Assembly: GCA_964432115.1 (NCBI GenBank)
Contig: CAYSMC010000002.1
Location: forward strand, 1 to 18,644
Direction: 5' to 3'
Source of the DNA: JAAZKO01 sp964432115
GTDB taxonomy: Bacteria > Patescibacteriota > Microgenomatia > UBA1400 > PJMF01
DNA: 18,644 bases
The notes under the pieces were generated by a model that was not told where the DNA came from, ran no database searches, and worked only from the letters and a program-made list of their open reading frames with translations. This document shows positions 6,857 to 14,024 of the stretch, piece after piece. The translations under genes were made by a program, and so were the position numbers. Each line of letters opens with the position of its first letter. The first letter of the stretch is position 1.

Positions 6857-8200
6857 ATGAAAAGCTACATTCCTCAAGTTAAAAAAGTTGATCCACAAAT
6901 GGCTGATTTAATTATTAAGGAATGTAAAAGACAGGAGGAAACATTGATGATGATTCCTTCTGAAAATATTGCTTCAGAAGCAGTTCAACAAGCAGTTGGT
7001 TCTTGCCTAGGTAATAAATACGCAGAAGGTTATCCCAATAAAAGATATTATCAAGGTCAGCAATACGTCGATTTAATTGAAAAATTGACTAAAGAAAGAG
7101 CGGTTAAAGCTTTTGGCGTAGTTCATGCCAATGTCCAAGCTTTGTCTGGTTCTCCAGCCAATTTAGCAGTATATCTAGGTTTGTTAAAACCTGGTGACAC
7201 AATTATGGGTTTAGATTTGTCCCACGGTGGTCACCTCACCCATGGTTCCAAAGTTTCCACTTCAGGAATTTATTACAATTCAGTTTCTTATACCTTAAAT
7301 AAAGCGGGCAAAATGGATTATGAAGCTATTGAAAAATTAGCGACTAAACATAAGCCGCAATTGATTGTGGCTGGTATTACTGCCTATCCACTCAAAGTTA
7401 ATTGGAGTAAATTTGCCAAGATTGCTGATAAAGTTGGCGCTTATTTGATGGCTGACGTAGCACATTTGTCCGGTTTAATTGTTGCTGGAGTGTACCCCTC
7501 TCCCGCTCCCTACGCTCACGTTATTACCACCACCACTCATAAAACTTTACGCGGACCACGAGGAGCAATGATTATGGTGACTAAAAAAGGTATTAAGAAA
7601 AATCCTGATTTAGCAAAGATTATTGACAGCGCTGTTTTTCCAAGACTACAGGGTGGGCCTCACATTAATACTATTGCTGGTATTGGTGTGGCTCTCAAAG
7701 AAGCGATGACTCCTCGTTTTAAGAAATATGGTGCGCAGATTATCAAAAATAGCGAGACTTTGGCTAAAGAACTCAAAAATAAAGGCTTTCATTTAGTTGC
7801 TGGAGGCAGTAATACTCATCTCATCTTGATTGATTTAAAAAATAAGGGAGTAATTGGTAACTTGGCTGCCGAAGCTTTAGAAGCTGCTAATATAGTTTTG
7901 AACCGCAATAGTGTTCCTTTTGATACTAATCCTCCTTTTTATCCTTCTGGAATTAGAATGGGCACACCAGGATTAACCAGTAGAGGTATGAAAACAAAAG
8001 AGATGATTAAAATTGCCACTTGGATTAGTGACATCATTGATGACATTATGCGCCTTCAAGAAACACAAAAACTAACTTTCGGCCAAATCAAAAAGGGTGT
8101 AGTACGCAAAAAATTAATTGCTTCTTCTAAAGTAATTAAAGAGGTAAAAAAAGAGGTTATTAAGCTTTGCAAAAAATTCCCTATTCAAGGCGAATATTAA
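6857..8200 (+). CDS. glyA: Serine hydroxymethyltransferase
   Basis: PLP-dependent cytoplasmic enzyme that converts serine and THF to glycine and 5,10-methylene-THF, the entry point of one-carbon units. In the 447-residue product the active-site lysine is K229 within T-T-T-T-H-K-T-L-R-G-P-R-G. The PLP-contacting D200 and H203 lie in A-D-V-A-H, and the N-terminal P-S-E-N and Y-A-E-G-Y-P motifs (34-60) and S-G-S-P-A-N (97-102) are intact. Full-length by family standards, with a slightly extended lysine-rich C-terminus. I start it at 6857, where AAAGGAG stands seven bases upstream, rather than at the upstream in-frame codon at 6806, which would place the start ahead of the predicted transcription start. 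First gene of the glyA-fhs-folD series, 34 bases before fhs. Confidence 0.97.
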   Translation: MKSYIPQVKKVDPQMADLIIKECKRQEETLMMIPSENIASEAVQQAVGSCLGNKYAEGYPNKRYYQGQQYVDLIEKLTKERAVKAFGVVHANVQALSGSPANLAVYLGLLKPGDTIMGLDLSHGGHLTHGSKVSTSGIYYNSVSYTLNKAGKMDYEAIEKLATKHKPQLIVAGITAYPLKVNWSKFAKIADKVGAYLMADVAHLSGLIVAGVYPSPAPYAHVITTTTHKTLRGPRGAMIMVTKKGIKKNPDLAKIIDSAVFPRLQGGPHINTIAGIGVALKEAMTPRFKKYGAQIIKNSETLAKELKNKGFHLVAGGSNTHLILIDLKNKGVIGNLAAEALEAANIVLNRNSVPFDTNPPFYPSGIRMGTPGLTSRGMKTKEMIKIATWISDIIDDIMRLQETQKLTFGQIKKGVVRKKLIASSKVIKEVKKEVIKLCKKFPIQGEY

Positions 8201-8234
8201 TTAAACATTAGCAAAATTTTTGGAAGGATTTTTC

Positions 8235-9866
8235 ATGAAATCAGATATCGAAATTGCCCAAGCAGCTAAACTCAAACCCATTAAAGATATCGCTCAGTCA
8301 ATTGGTATTAGCGAAAAATATTTAGAGTATTATGGCGATACCAAAGCTAAAATTAATTTAGATATTTGGCAAAAATTAGATCATAAAAAAGATGGCAAAC
8401 TAGTGTTAGTTACAGCCATGACTCCTACTCCAGCTGGAGAAGGTAAAACGACTACTACCGTTGGTTTGGGACAGGCTTTATGGAGTTTAGGTAAAAAATC
8501 GATGATTTGTCTTCGCGAACCATCATTGGGACCTATTTTTGGTATTAAAGGTGGTGCGGCCGGTGGTGGCAACGCTCAAGTTTTACCAATGGAAGACATC
8601 AATTTGCATTTTACCGGTGATCTTCATGCTGTCGGCGCAGCGAACAATTTATTAGCTTCTTTAATTGATAATCATATTCATCATGGTAACAGTTTACAAA
8701 TTGATCCACGTAAAATTACTTGGCGACGTGCTGTCGACATGAGTGATCGCAGTTTACGATCAATTGTCATCGCTCTTGGAACAGGTAATGGTTTAACTAG
8801 ACAAGATGGTTATGACATCACGGTCGCCTCAGAAGTAATGGCTATTTTGTGTTTGGCTAAAGATATTAAGGATCTTAAGAAACGTTTAGAAAAAATGATT
8901 GTCGCGACCAATACTCAAGGTAAGCCAATTACTGCTAAAGATTTAAAAGCAGCTGGAGCAATGACAGTTCTACTTAAAGATGCCATTAAACCTAATTTAG
9001 TACAAACTCTAGAAGGTTCACCAGCTTTTATTCATGGAGGCCCATTTGCCAATATTGCTCATGGCTGTAATTCTTTAATTGCGACAAAAACTGCCTTAAA
9101 ACTAACCGATATTGTTGTCACTGAGGCTGGTTTTGGAGCGGACTTGGGGGCAGAAAAATTCTTTGATATTAAATGCCGAATTGGTAAACTCAAACCCAAT
9201 GCCGTCGTTTTAGTCGGCACCATTCGAGCTCTCAAACATCATGGTCGGGGCGTCTTAAAAGATGGCTTGGCAAACCTAGGCAAACACATCGAAAATATCC
9301 GGAAATTCGCTTTACCTATGGTAGTAGCTATCAATAAATTTAGCACCGATACTCCTCAAGAAATTAAACTGATTAAACAATATTGTGCAGAGCGTGGAGT
9401 TGAAGCTATTATGTCTGATGTGTGGGCTAATGGCGCTAAGGGTGGTCAAGATCTAGCGAAAAAAGTGTTAGATTTGGTTCAAGAAGAAAATCATTTTAAA
9501 TTTATTTATAATCCTAAAAAAGGTTTAAAAAATTCTGTTGAAGAAATTGTCAGCAAAGTTTATGGCGGTGATGGAGTGATTTGGGGTACTGCTGCTCGCC
9601 GAGCTATGAGAAGATTTGAAAAATGGAAGATTACCGGCTTGCCGATTTGTATGGCAAAAACCCAAGCCTCAATTTCTGATAATCCCAAATTATTGGGAAG
9701 ACCAGAAGGTTTTAAGGTCAAGATTAGAGAAATTAGACTTAGTGCTGGCGCTGGTTTTTTTGTGGTTATTGCAGGCAGTATCATGACTATGCCAGGTTTA
9801 CCCAAACAACCTGCTTCTGACAACATTGATATTGATGATAAGGGAGTGGTAGTGGGTTTATTTTAA
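8235..9866 (+). CDS. fhs: Formate--tetrahydrofolate ligase
   Basis: Joins formate and THF to 10-formyl-THF with ATP hydrolysis; the reaction is reversible and can make ATP. The 543-residue product has the family P-loop region T-P-T-P-A-G-E-G-K-T-T-T-T (63-75) and the long glycine-rich stretch starting L-R-E-P-S-L-G-P (93-112). The signature around residue 128 (G-D-L-H-A) and the C-terminal P-G-L-P-K-Q-P-A with final G-L-F are also present. Length is close to the usual 555 or so. The ATG at 8235 is preferred over TTG at 8220 because GGAAGGA sits just before it. It lies 34 bases after glyA, probably in the same transcript, with folD 65 bases downstream. All visible catalytic motifs are intact, so the enzyme should be active. 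Confidence 0.97.
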   Translation: MKSDIEIAQAAKLKPIKDIAQSIGISEKYLEYYGDTKAKINLDIWQKLDHKKDGKLVLVTAMTPTPAGEGKTTTTVGLGQALWSLGKKSMICLREPSLGPIFGIKGGAAGGGNAQVLPMEDINLHFTGDLHAVGAANNLLASLIDNHIHHGNSLQIDPRKITWRRAVDMSDRSLRSIVIALGTGNGLTRQDGYDITVASEVMAILCLAKDIKDLKKRLEKMIVATNTQGKPITAKDLKAAGAMTVLLKDAIKPNLVQTLEGSPAFIHGGPFANIAHGCNSLIATKTALKLTDIVVTEAGFGADLGAEKFFDIKCRIGKLKPNAVVLVGTIRALKHHGRGVLKDGLANLGKHIENIRKFALPMVVAINKFSTDTPQEIKLIKQYCAERGVEAIMSDVWANGAKGGQDLAKKVLDLVQEENHFKFIYNPKKGLKNSVEEIVSKVYGGDGVIWGTAARRAMRRFEKWKITGLPICMAKTQASISDNPKLLGRPEGFKVKIREIRLSAGAGFFVVIAGSIMTMPGLPKQPASDNIDIDDKGVVVGLF

Positions 9867-9889
9867 AACCAGTATTAAATAAATATTAT

Positions 9890-9931
9890 TTGACAAAACT
9901 TGCTTAATAATTAAGCGAAAGTGAGGAAGTT
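9890..9931 (+). promoter_or_regulatory. folD upstream element: TTGACA, perfect palindrome and ribosome binding site
   Basis: The 65-base gap before folD contains a consensus TTGACA (9890-9895), a 15-base perfect palindrome GCTTAATAATTAAGC (9902-9916) and GAGGAAG just before the start codon. A matching -10 at 17 bases is not evident, so an independent folD promoter is only possible. The palindrome could be an operator or a small RNA hairpin. Confidence 0.35.
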
Positions 9932-10786
9932 ATGGCTCAATTAATTGATGGTCGAGCTTTATCTAGAAAAATTCAAAAAAAAATCACAAGAAAAGTTGCT
10001 GCTATGAAATTTAAACCAGGTTTAGCAGTAATTTTAGTGGGCGATAATCCTGCTTCTCAGGTTTACGTAAGAAGTAAAGAAAAAGCTTGCAAGGCGGTGG
10101 GTTTTTATAGTCAAAAAATAGTTTTAGAAAAAAATATCACTCAAGATCAATTACTGGTTGAAATTCAAAAATTAAACAAGGATTCAAAGATTCATGGCAT
10201 CTTAGTCCAACTTCCCCTCCCCAAACATTTAGATGAAAAGATTGTCATTGATAACATTAGTCCTCAAAAAGATGTCGATGTTTTTCATCCCTATAATGTT
10301 GGCGAACTTTTTTTAAAAAAGCGTCTACCAAAATTAGATAATTTACTAGCTCCTTGCACGCCCAAGGGAATTATGAGAATGTTAGAAGAATATCAAATTG
10401 ATCTAGAAGGCAAAAAAGCAGTCGTGCTTGGTCGCAGTAATCTAGTAGGTAAACCAATTGCTCTAATGCTCTTAGCCAACAATGCTACAGTGGAAATCTG
10501 CCATTCTCGAACACGAGATTTAGCTAAAACTTGCGCTCAGGCTGATGTTTTAATTGCTGCTATTGGTCAGGCTAATTTTGTTAAAAAAACAATGGTTAAA
10601 AAAGGAGCAGTGGTTATTGATGTTGGTATTAATCGCACTCCAGAGGGCCTAGTGGGCGATGTTGATTTTAATGCAATTAAAAAAATAGCTAGTTATATTA
10701 CTCCAGTACCTGGAGGAGTTGGTCCTATGACTATTGCCTCTCTGCTAGAAAACACTCTATTCTTAGCTGAAAAACAGCAAAAATGA
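9932..10786 (+). CDS. folD: Bifunctional methylene-THF dehydrogenase/methenyl-THF cyclohydrolase
   Basis: Oxidises 5,10-methylene-THF to methenyl-THF with NAD(P)+ and hydrolyses that to 10-formyl-THF, linking glyA to fhs. The 284-residue product has the family's first signature (A-S-Q-V-Y-V-R-S-K at 41-49, with K49 the likely catalytic lysine). It also has G-I-L-V-Q-L-P-L-P, K-D-V-D-V-F-H-P, P-C-T-P-K-G, the cofactor loop G-R-S-N-L-V-G-K-P and the closing P-G-G-V-G-P-M-T. C-H-S-R-T in the Rossmann fold suggests NADP preference. Length is normal. The start has GAGGAAG upstream. It ends five bases before a tRNA gene, so both may be in one transcript. Confidence 0.97.
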   Translation: MAQLIDGRALSRKIQKKITRKVAAMKFKPGLAVILVGDNPASQVYVRSKEKACKAVGFYSQKIVLEKNITQDQLLVEIQKLNKDSKIHGILVQLPLPKHLDEKIVIDNISPQKDVDVFHPYNVGELFLKKRLPKLDNLLAPCTPKGIMRMLEEYQIDLEGKKAVVLGRSNLVGKPIALMLLANNATVEICHSRTRDLAKTCAQADVLIAAIGQANFVKKTMVKKGAVVIDVGINRTPEGLVGDVDFNAIKKIASYITPVPGGVGPMTIASLLENTLFLAEKQQK

Positions 10787-10791
10787 TTTTA

Positions 10792-10863
10792 GCTTCTGTA
10801 GTTTAGTGGATAGAACGTTGGTTTCCGGAACCAAAAACGGAGGTTCGATTCCCCCCAGAAGCA
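10792..10863 (+). tRNA. tRNA-Arg, anticodon CCG
   Basis: A full cloverleaf folds: 7-pair acceptor stem (GCTTCTG with CAGAAGC), D stem GTTT/GAAC and anticodon stem TTGGT/ACCAA. The loop TTCCGGA gives anticodon CCG, reading the arginine codon CGG. The variable loop is four bases and the T loop is TTCGATT. The T stem GGAGG/CCCCC has one A-C mismatch at its middle. Discriminator base is A and the CCA end is not encoded. The gene starts five bases after folD. Confidence 0.93.
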
Positions 10864-10898
10864 CAACTTAATGTTTGTCTAGTTTTTTAGCCATTTTG

Positions 10899-10907
10899 TG
10901 TTATAAT
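10899..10907 (+). promoter_or_regulatory. Extended -10 promoter of the RRM-protein gene
   Basis: TGTTATAAT contains a perfect TATAAT (10902-10907) preceded by the TGn extension, which can compensate for a missing -35 element. Transcription would begin near 10914, giving a leader of about 130 bases before the RRM gene at 11042. Confidence 0.65.
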
Positions 10908-10913
10908 CTATCT

Positions 10914-11041
10914 TGTCTTAAGATTGAAAACGTGACGAGGTCCAATATTATTTCCTCCATAGTTCAAAACGCAAGATGACCCTACATTTAGGGTGAGTAT
11001 TATTATCTTTGCAAAATTTTTTGCAAGAGAAAAAGGAAAGT
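10914..11041 (+). promoter_or_regulatory. Hairpin-rich 5' leader of the RRM-protein gene
   Basis: This is an unusually long leader for such a compact genome. Visible pairings are TTGAA/TTCAA (10924-10928 with 10963-10967) enclosing GAGG/CCTC (10937-10940 with 10954-10957). A six-pair hairpin ACCCTA/TAGGGT with a CATT loop lies at 10979-10994, and an eight-pair hairpin TTGCAAAA/TTTTGCAA at 11009-11026, about seven bases before the AAAGGA ribosome binding site. The last hairpin is positioned to affect translation. I recognise no known riboswitch family. A cold-responsive or self-regulating leader is an inference from the RNA-binding product. Confidence 0.5.
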
Positions 11042-11401
11042 ATGTCTGATTACAGACAAGAAGAAGAAAACAAAAAAAAGCTTTTTGTTGGCAATTTACC
11101 CTTCAGTGCCACTCAAGAAGAACTTCAAGAAGTTTTCTCAAAATTTGGTGAAATCACCAATGTAAATTTGATCACTGATCGTATGTCAGGCCGACCTAAG
11201 GGTTTTGCCTTCATCGAGTATTCCAGTGAAGAAGAAGCTCAAGCTGCTATTGACGGTATGGCTGGCCAAAAAATTGGCGATCGAGAAGTGATCGTTAATT
11301 TGGCTAGACCTCGTCAACCTCGTACTAATCGAGGCGGTAGTTTTGGTGGCCAACGTAATTACGGCGGTAATCGTTCAGATAATCGTAGTAATCGCTATTA
11401 A
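11042..11401 (+). CDS. RRM-type RNA-binding protein with glycine/arginine-rich tail
   Basis: A 119-residue protein with a single RNA recognition motif (about 12-90), containing RNP2 L-F-V-G-N-L (14-19) and RNP1 K-G-F-A-F-I-E-Y (53-60) with the aromatic residues that stack on RNA bases. A basic Gly/Arg/Asn-rich tail (91-119, R-G-G and Y-G-G repeats) should add nonspecific RNA binding. Bacterial proteins of this shape occur in cyanobacteria and many other phyla and are often linked to cold response or RNA chaperoning. I start it at ATG 11042, preceded by AAAGGA; an upstream in-frame TTG at 11009 lies inside the leader hairpin and is rejected. A strong terminator follows, so it is a single-gene unit. 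Confidence 0.93.
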   Translation: MSDYRQEEENKKKLFVGNLPFSATQEELQEVFSKFGEITNVNLITDRMSGRPKGFAFIEYSSEEEAQAAIDGMAGQKIGDREVIVNLARPRQPRTNRGGSFGGQRNYGGNRSDNRSNRY

Positions 11402-11424
11402 ATCAAGCAATTGTTTTAAAAAGT

Positions 11425-11456
11425 AAAAAACCAGCTCTTTAGGGCTGGTTTTTTAG
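11425..11456 (+). terminator. Intrinsic terminator of the RRM-protein gene
   Basis: CCAGCTC (11431-11437) pairs with GGGCTGG (11442-11448), including one T-G wobble, around a four-base loop, followed by six T. It lies 29 bases after the stop codon. Confidence 0.92.
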
Positions 11457-11496
11457 TTGTCAAATTTTTGTTTAATTTTTAATTAATAATGTACAA

Positions 11497-12273
11497 GTGA
11501 GTGTTCTTTCAACAGCTCTAATTATTAATGAAGTCTTCCCTAATCCTAATTTAGGAAATGAGTGGGTAGAAATTCGTTATCTTGGAGAAGAAATTATTAA
11601 TCCTAATGATTATTACAATTTCACTCTTAGCGATGAAAAACGAGTAATTTATAGTTTCCAAGGTGATGAAGCGTGGTCGGGGAATTTTTTAATTATTGAA
11701 GTAACTGGACTTAACAACGATCAAGATAGTGTTATCTTAAAAAATGCTGAAGCAATTGTTATAGATGAAATGAATTATACTAGCAGTGAAAAAGATTTAA
11801 GTTGGTCGCGCACTAACCCAGATCAATCAATCTTCACTTTGGGACAAGCGAGTCCTCTGGCAGAAAATTTGATTATAACACCCACTATAATTCCCAGTCC
11901 CAGTCCTAGTCCCACAGCTCTGCCTACTGTCATTACTCCTACACCCAGTACCAATAATCACCAAAACTCTAGTGATGATGAAACGGATAATATTCAATCA
12001 GATATCGACGTTGAAAAAAAAGTTTCTCAAACACTAGATACAAGCAATAGATCATTATCACAAACAGATTTATCTCAAATCTGTTTCACTAATTACCAAA
12101 ATTATCAAAATTTACAAACCACCTACTCACAAGACAAACAATTTGCTCAAACTCGCTTAATGTTCTTGGGTCAGGAAATTCTCAAACGAGCAGTGATCGA
12201 TGCTATAATAGGAAGTTCTTTACTGGTTATAGCTGCCATTTTATTAAGTTATGAAACTAGAACCAAAAACTAA
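11497..12273 (+). CDS. Lamin-tail-domain protein with C-terminal membrane anchor
   Basis: A 258-residue protein with a lamin-tail-like immunoglobulin fold at 5-120 (opening A-L-I-I-N-E-V-F-P-N-P, then N-E-W-V-E-I and a late S-W-S-R). A Pro/Ser/Thr-rich linker follows (about 127-160, with P-S-P-S-P-S-P), then a polar stretch, and one hydrophobic C-terminal helix (about 233-251) ending in positive residues. The layout suggests a surface-displayed domain on a stalk held by a tail anchor. Bacterial lamin-tail proteins are often exported, but no full signal peptide is visible here. The start is uncertain: GTG at 11497 has no ribosome binding site, and a stop at 11473-11475 blocks a much longer N-terminus. 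Either the annotated start is unusual or a signal sequence has been lost. It overlaps the VanZ-like gene by 23 bases. Confidence 0.72.
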   Translation: MSVLSTALIINEVFPNPNLGNEWVEIRYLGEEIINPNDYYNFTLSDEKRVIYSFQGDEAWSGNFLIIEVTGLNNDQDSVILKNAEAIVIDEMNYTSSEKDLSWSRTNPDQSIFTLGQASPLAENLIITPTIIPSPSPSPTALPTVITPTPSTNNHQNSSDDETDNIQSDIDVEKKVSQTLDTSNRSLSQTDLSQICFTNYQNYQNLQTTYSQDKQFAQTRLMFLGQEILKRAVIDAIIGSSLLVIAAILLSYETRTKN

Positions 12274-12652
12274 AAAATCCCAGCTGGTTTTTTATATTAA
12301 AGCTTATCTACCCAGTTTATTGTGGGCAACGGTTATTTTTCTTTTATCCAATCAACAACAATTGCCAAGTTTTAATCTATCTCTACTGGACTTCCTTTTC
12401 AAAAAGTTAGCTCATATTTTTGTTTATGCCGTTTTGTATTATTTACTTTTTCTTGCCTACCTAAAAACTAATCCTAGTCAATTAATAGAGAAAAAATATT
12501 ATTTGTGGCCATTGCTAATCTCCCTCGTTTATTCACTCAGCGATGAATTACATCAATCATTGATTAAAGGTCGTCATGCCAATATTCGTGATATAGCTTA
12601 CGACTTTTTAGGAATGATGTCTGTATTGTTACATCAACAAAAAATGCTTTAA
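12251..12652 (+). CDS. VanZ-like membrane protein
   Basis: A 133-residue protein with four predicted membrane helices (about 17-33, 52-70, 84-97 and 113-127). It carries the family signature S-L-S-D-E-L-H-Q-S-L-I-K-G-R (95-108) followed by R-D-I-A-Y-D-F-L-G (113-121). VanZ was named for low-level teicoplanin resistance; most homologues have no proven role and resistance should not be assumed. The ATG at 12251 lies inside the lamin-tail gene, suggesting co-translation, and no strong ribosome binding site precedes it. Length is typical. Confidence 0.87.
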   Translation: MKLEPKTKKSQLVFYIKAYLPSLLWATVIFLLSNQQQLPSFNLSLLDFLFKKLAHIFVYAVLYYLLFLAYLKTNPSQLIEKKYYLWPLLISLVYSLSDELHQSLIKGRHANIRDIAYDFLGMMSVLLHQQKML

Positions 12653-12659
12653 TTGCTAC

Positions 12660-12687
12660 TTGACTTAATAAGTCAAACTAGTACACT
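12660..12687 (+). promoter_or_regulatory. HU promoter candidate overlapping a 17-base palindrome
   Basis: TTGACTTAATAAGTCAA (12660-12676) is a perfect palindrome with eight-base arms and one central base. Its left end gives a TTGACT -35, followed after 16 bases by TACACT (12682-12687). The overlap of a symmetric site with the -35 box suggests an operator. A second short inverted pair AGTAC/GTACT lies just downstream. Confidence 0.5.
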
Positions 12688-12734
12688 AATTGGTACTTAA
12701 AAAGCTAATTACAAATTAAAAAAAGGAAAGAACA

Positions 12735-13010
12735 ATGACCAAATCTGAATTGATCAACATTGTAGCCAAAAAAGCTCATCTTACAAAAAAAGCGGCTGGT
12801 GAGTCAGTAGAAGCTGTTTTTGATGAAATTATTCGCACTCTCAAAAAGGGTGACAAAGTCGTTTTGTCTGGCTTTGGCACTTTTTATGTGGGTAAGGTAG
12901 AAGACAAACACGTCGAACCTTTTGGCGACAAAACCAAACGTCAATTAGTTAAAGGTCATCGAGTCATTAATTTCCGCGTAGGCAAACCTCTTAAAAGAGA
13001 AATTTGGTAA
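12735..13010 (+). CDS. HU-family nucleoid DNA-binding protein
   Basis: A 91-residue histone-like protein, normal for HU/IHF. It begins M-T-K-S-E-L-I and has the alpha-helical dimer body, G-F-G-T-F (46-50) and the basic DNA-binding arm; it ends in the typical V-I-N-F-R-V-G-K-P-L-K. The arm has an unusual V-E-P-F-G-D in place of the commoner R-N-P-x-T-G, so the tip that intercalates DNA may differ: the proline is kept (residue 62), the preceding residue is Glu. It should act as a dimer that bends and compacts DNA. AAAGGA stands eight bases upstream of the ATG. It forms its own unit between a palindromic promoter and a strong terminator. Confidence 0.93.
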   Translation: MTKSELINIVAKKAHLTKKAAGESVEAVFDEIIRTLKKGDKVVLSGFGTFYVGKVEDKHVEPFGDKTKRQLVKGHRVINFRVGKPLKREIW

Positions 13011-13024
13011 AAATTGGTAAAAAT

Positions 13025-13052
13025 AAAAACCCACTGCTTGGTGGGTTTTTTT
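13025..13052. terminator. Bidirectional terminator between HU and rpsI
   Basis: CCCAC (13030-13034) and GTGGG (13041-13045) form a stem with a six-base loop, followed on the + strand by seven T. On the - strand the flank reads TTTTTATTTT. It can end both the HU transcript and the convergent ribosomal-protein transcript. Confidence 0.88.
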
Positions 13053-13078
13053 GTTTGTAAAAAAATATAAAAAATAAT

Positions 13079-13588
13079 TTAACGCTTTGGTGATTGACGT
13101 TTACGACGAGCCTTACCACCCTTACCAACCTTACGCGTTTCTTTCATTCGATCGTCACGAGTCAACAAATTAGCGGGTTTTAGAAAAGTACGAAATTCTG
13201 GATTGTGTTTAACTAAAGCACTAGCTAAACCATGAACTATAGCATCTAACTGTGCTCTCTTACCTGAACCACTCACTTGAGCCGTTAAAGCAAATTTGCC
13301 TTTTGTCCCAGTTAAATTGAATGGTTGCATATAGATTGCTGCCGCATTGCGAATGCCGGAAAAGTAATCAGTGATTAATTTTTGATTAACGATCAAATCA
13401 CCACTACCTTCATAAATTCGCACTCTAGTACTAGCAGTTTTACGACGACCAATCGCCTCTGTATATTTGTTGCTTGGTAACTTAAAATCTACAGTTGATT
13501 GATTTTTAGCTTTTTTAGTTTGAATTTTAGGGGCTTTCTTTACCACCTTTTTAACCTTGTTGGTTTTTTTATTCATGCGAATTGCCAT
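13079..13588 (-). CDS. rpsI: 30S ribosomal protein S9
   Basis: Small-subunit protein whose C-terminal tail reaches the P-site tRNA. The conserved core starts near residue 42 (Y-T-E-A-I-G-R-R-K-T-A) and ends in the basic R-K-R-Q-S-P-K-R, with the terminal Lys-Arg conserved in S9. At 169 residues it is about 40 longer than usual because of a Lys-rich N-terminal extension (1-41). An internal ATG at residue 5 would shorten it only slightly. Last gene of the cluster, starting one base after the rplM stop, and followed by the shared terminator. Confidence 0.96.
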   Translation of the reverse strand: MAIRMNKKTNKVKKVVKKAPKIQTKKAKNQSTVDFKLPSNKYTEAIGRRKTASTRVRIYEGSGDLIVNQKLITDYFSGIRNAAAIYMQPFNLTGTKGKFALTAQVSGSGKRAQLDAIVHGLASALVKHNPEFRTFLKPANLLTRDDRMKETRKVGKGGKARRKRQSPKR

Positions 13589-13589
13589 A

Positions 13590-14018
13590 TTATTTTGCCT
13601 TTATCAAATGTTGGTAAGGATGCTGATCTCCCACAATAACCCTCAATCGTGCTAAGCGCTGATCGCGTAGACGATTTTTAGGTAACATATTTTTGACTGC
13701 TAGTTCAATAATTTTGCCAGGATTTTTTTCAATCATTTCTGCAAAAGTTCGCTGCTTAATACCTCCGGGAAAACCCGTGTGCCAATAATAAATTTTTTTA
13801 TTAGCCTTATTACGAGTCACTTCAATCTTTTCAGCATTAATCACCACCACATAATCACCGTTATCATTATGAGGAGTATAAGTAACTTTATGTTTACCAA
13901 TTAATTTTTGAGCAATTTCGGTAGCCAAACGACCTAAAACTTGACCTTCAGCGTTATATTCATACCACTGACGGGTAATTGCTTCTTTTTTTTCAATGAA
14001 AGTTTTATTTTTTGCCAT
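13590..14018 (-). CDS. rplM: 50S ribosomal protein L13
   Basis: Early-assembling large-subunit protein. The 142-residue product has the expected W-Y-E-Y-N-A-E-G-Q-V-L-G-R-L-A (18-32) and G-D-Y-V-V-V-I-N-A (54-62). It also has the H-T-G-F-P-G-G-I-K (80-88) and M-L-P-K-N-R-L motifs, all typical of L13. Length is normal. It is paired with rpsI as in most bacteria and lies six bases after rplQ, so it belongs to the same long transcript. Confidence 0.97.
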   Translation of the reverse strand: MAKNKTFIEKKEAITRQWYEYNAEGQVLGRLATEIAQKLIGKHKVTYTPHNDNGDYVVVINAEKIEVTRNKANKKIYYWHTGFPGGIKQRTFAEMIEKNPGKIIELAVKNMLPKNRLRDQRLARLRVIVGDQHPYQHLIKAK

Positions 14019-14024
14019 GCTTCT

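Noticed and set aside
8381..8572. Antisense open frame inside fhs, and a similar one at 9560-9826
   Set aside because: Each is the complement of a well-conserved coding region, with no ribosome binding site or recognisable protein.
10792..10863. tRNA-Arg as the attachment site of the phage-type cassette
   Set aside because: It is more than 5 kb from the accessory region, with intact core genes between, and I see no repeat of its 3' end near the cassette.
10910..10977. Outer stem ATCTTG/CAAGAT closing the RRM leader
   Set aside because: Its 5' half lies at or before the predicted transcription start, so it may not be in the RNA.
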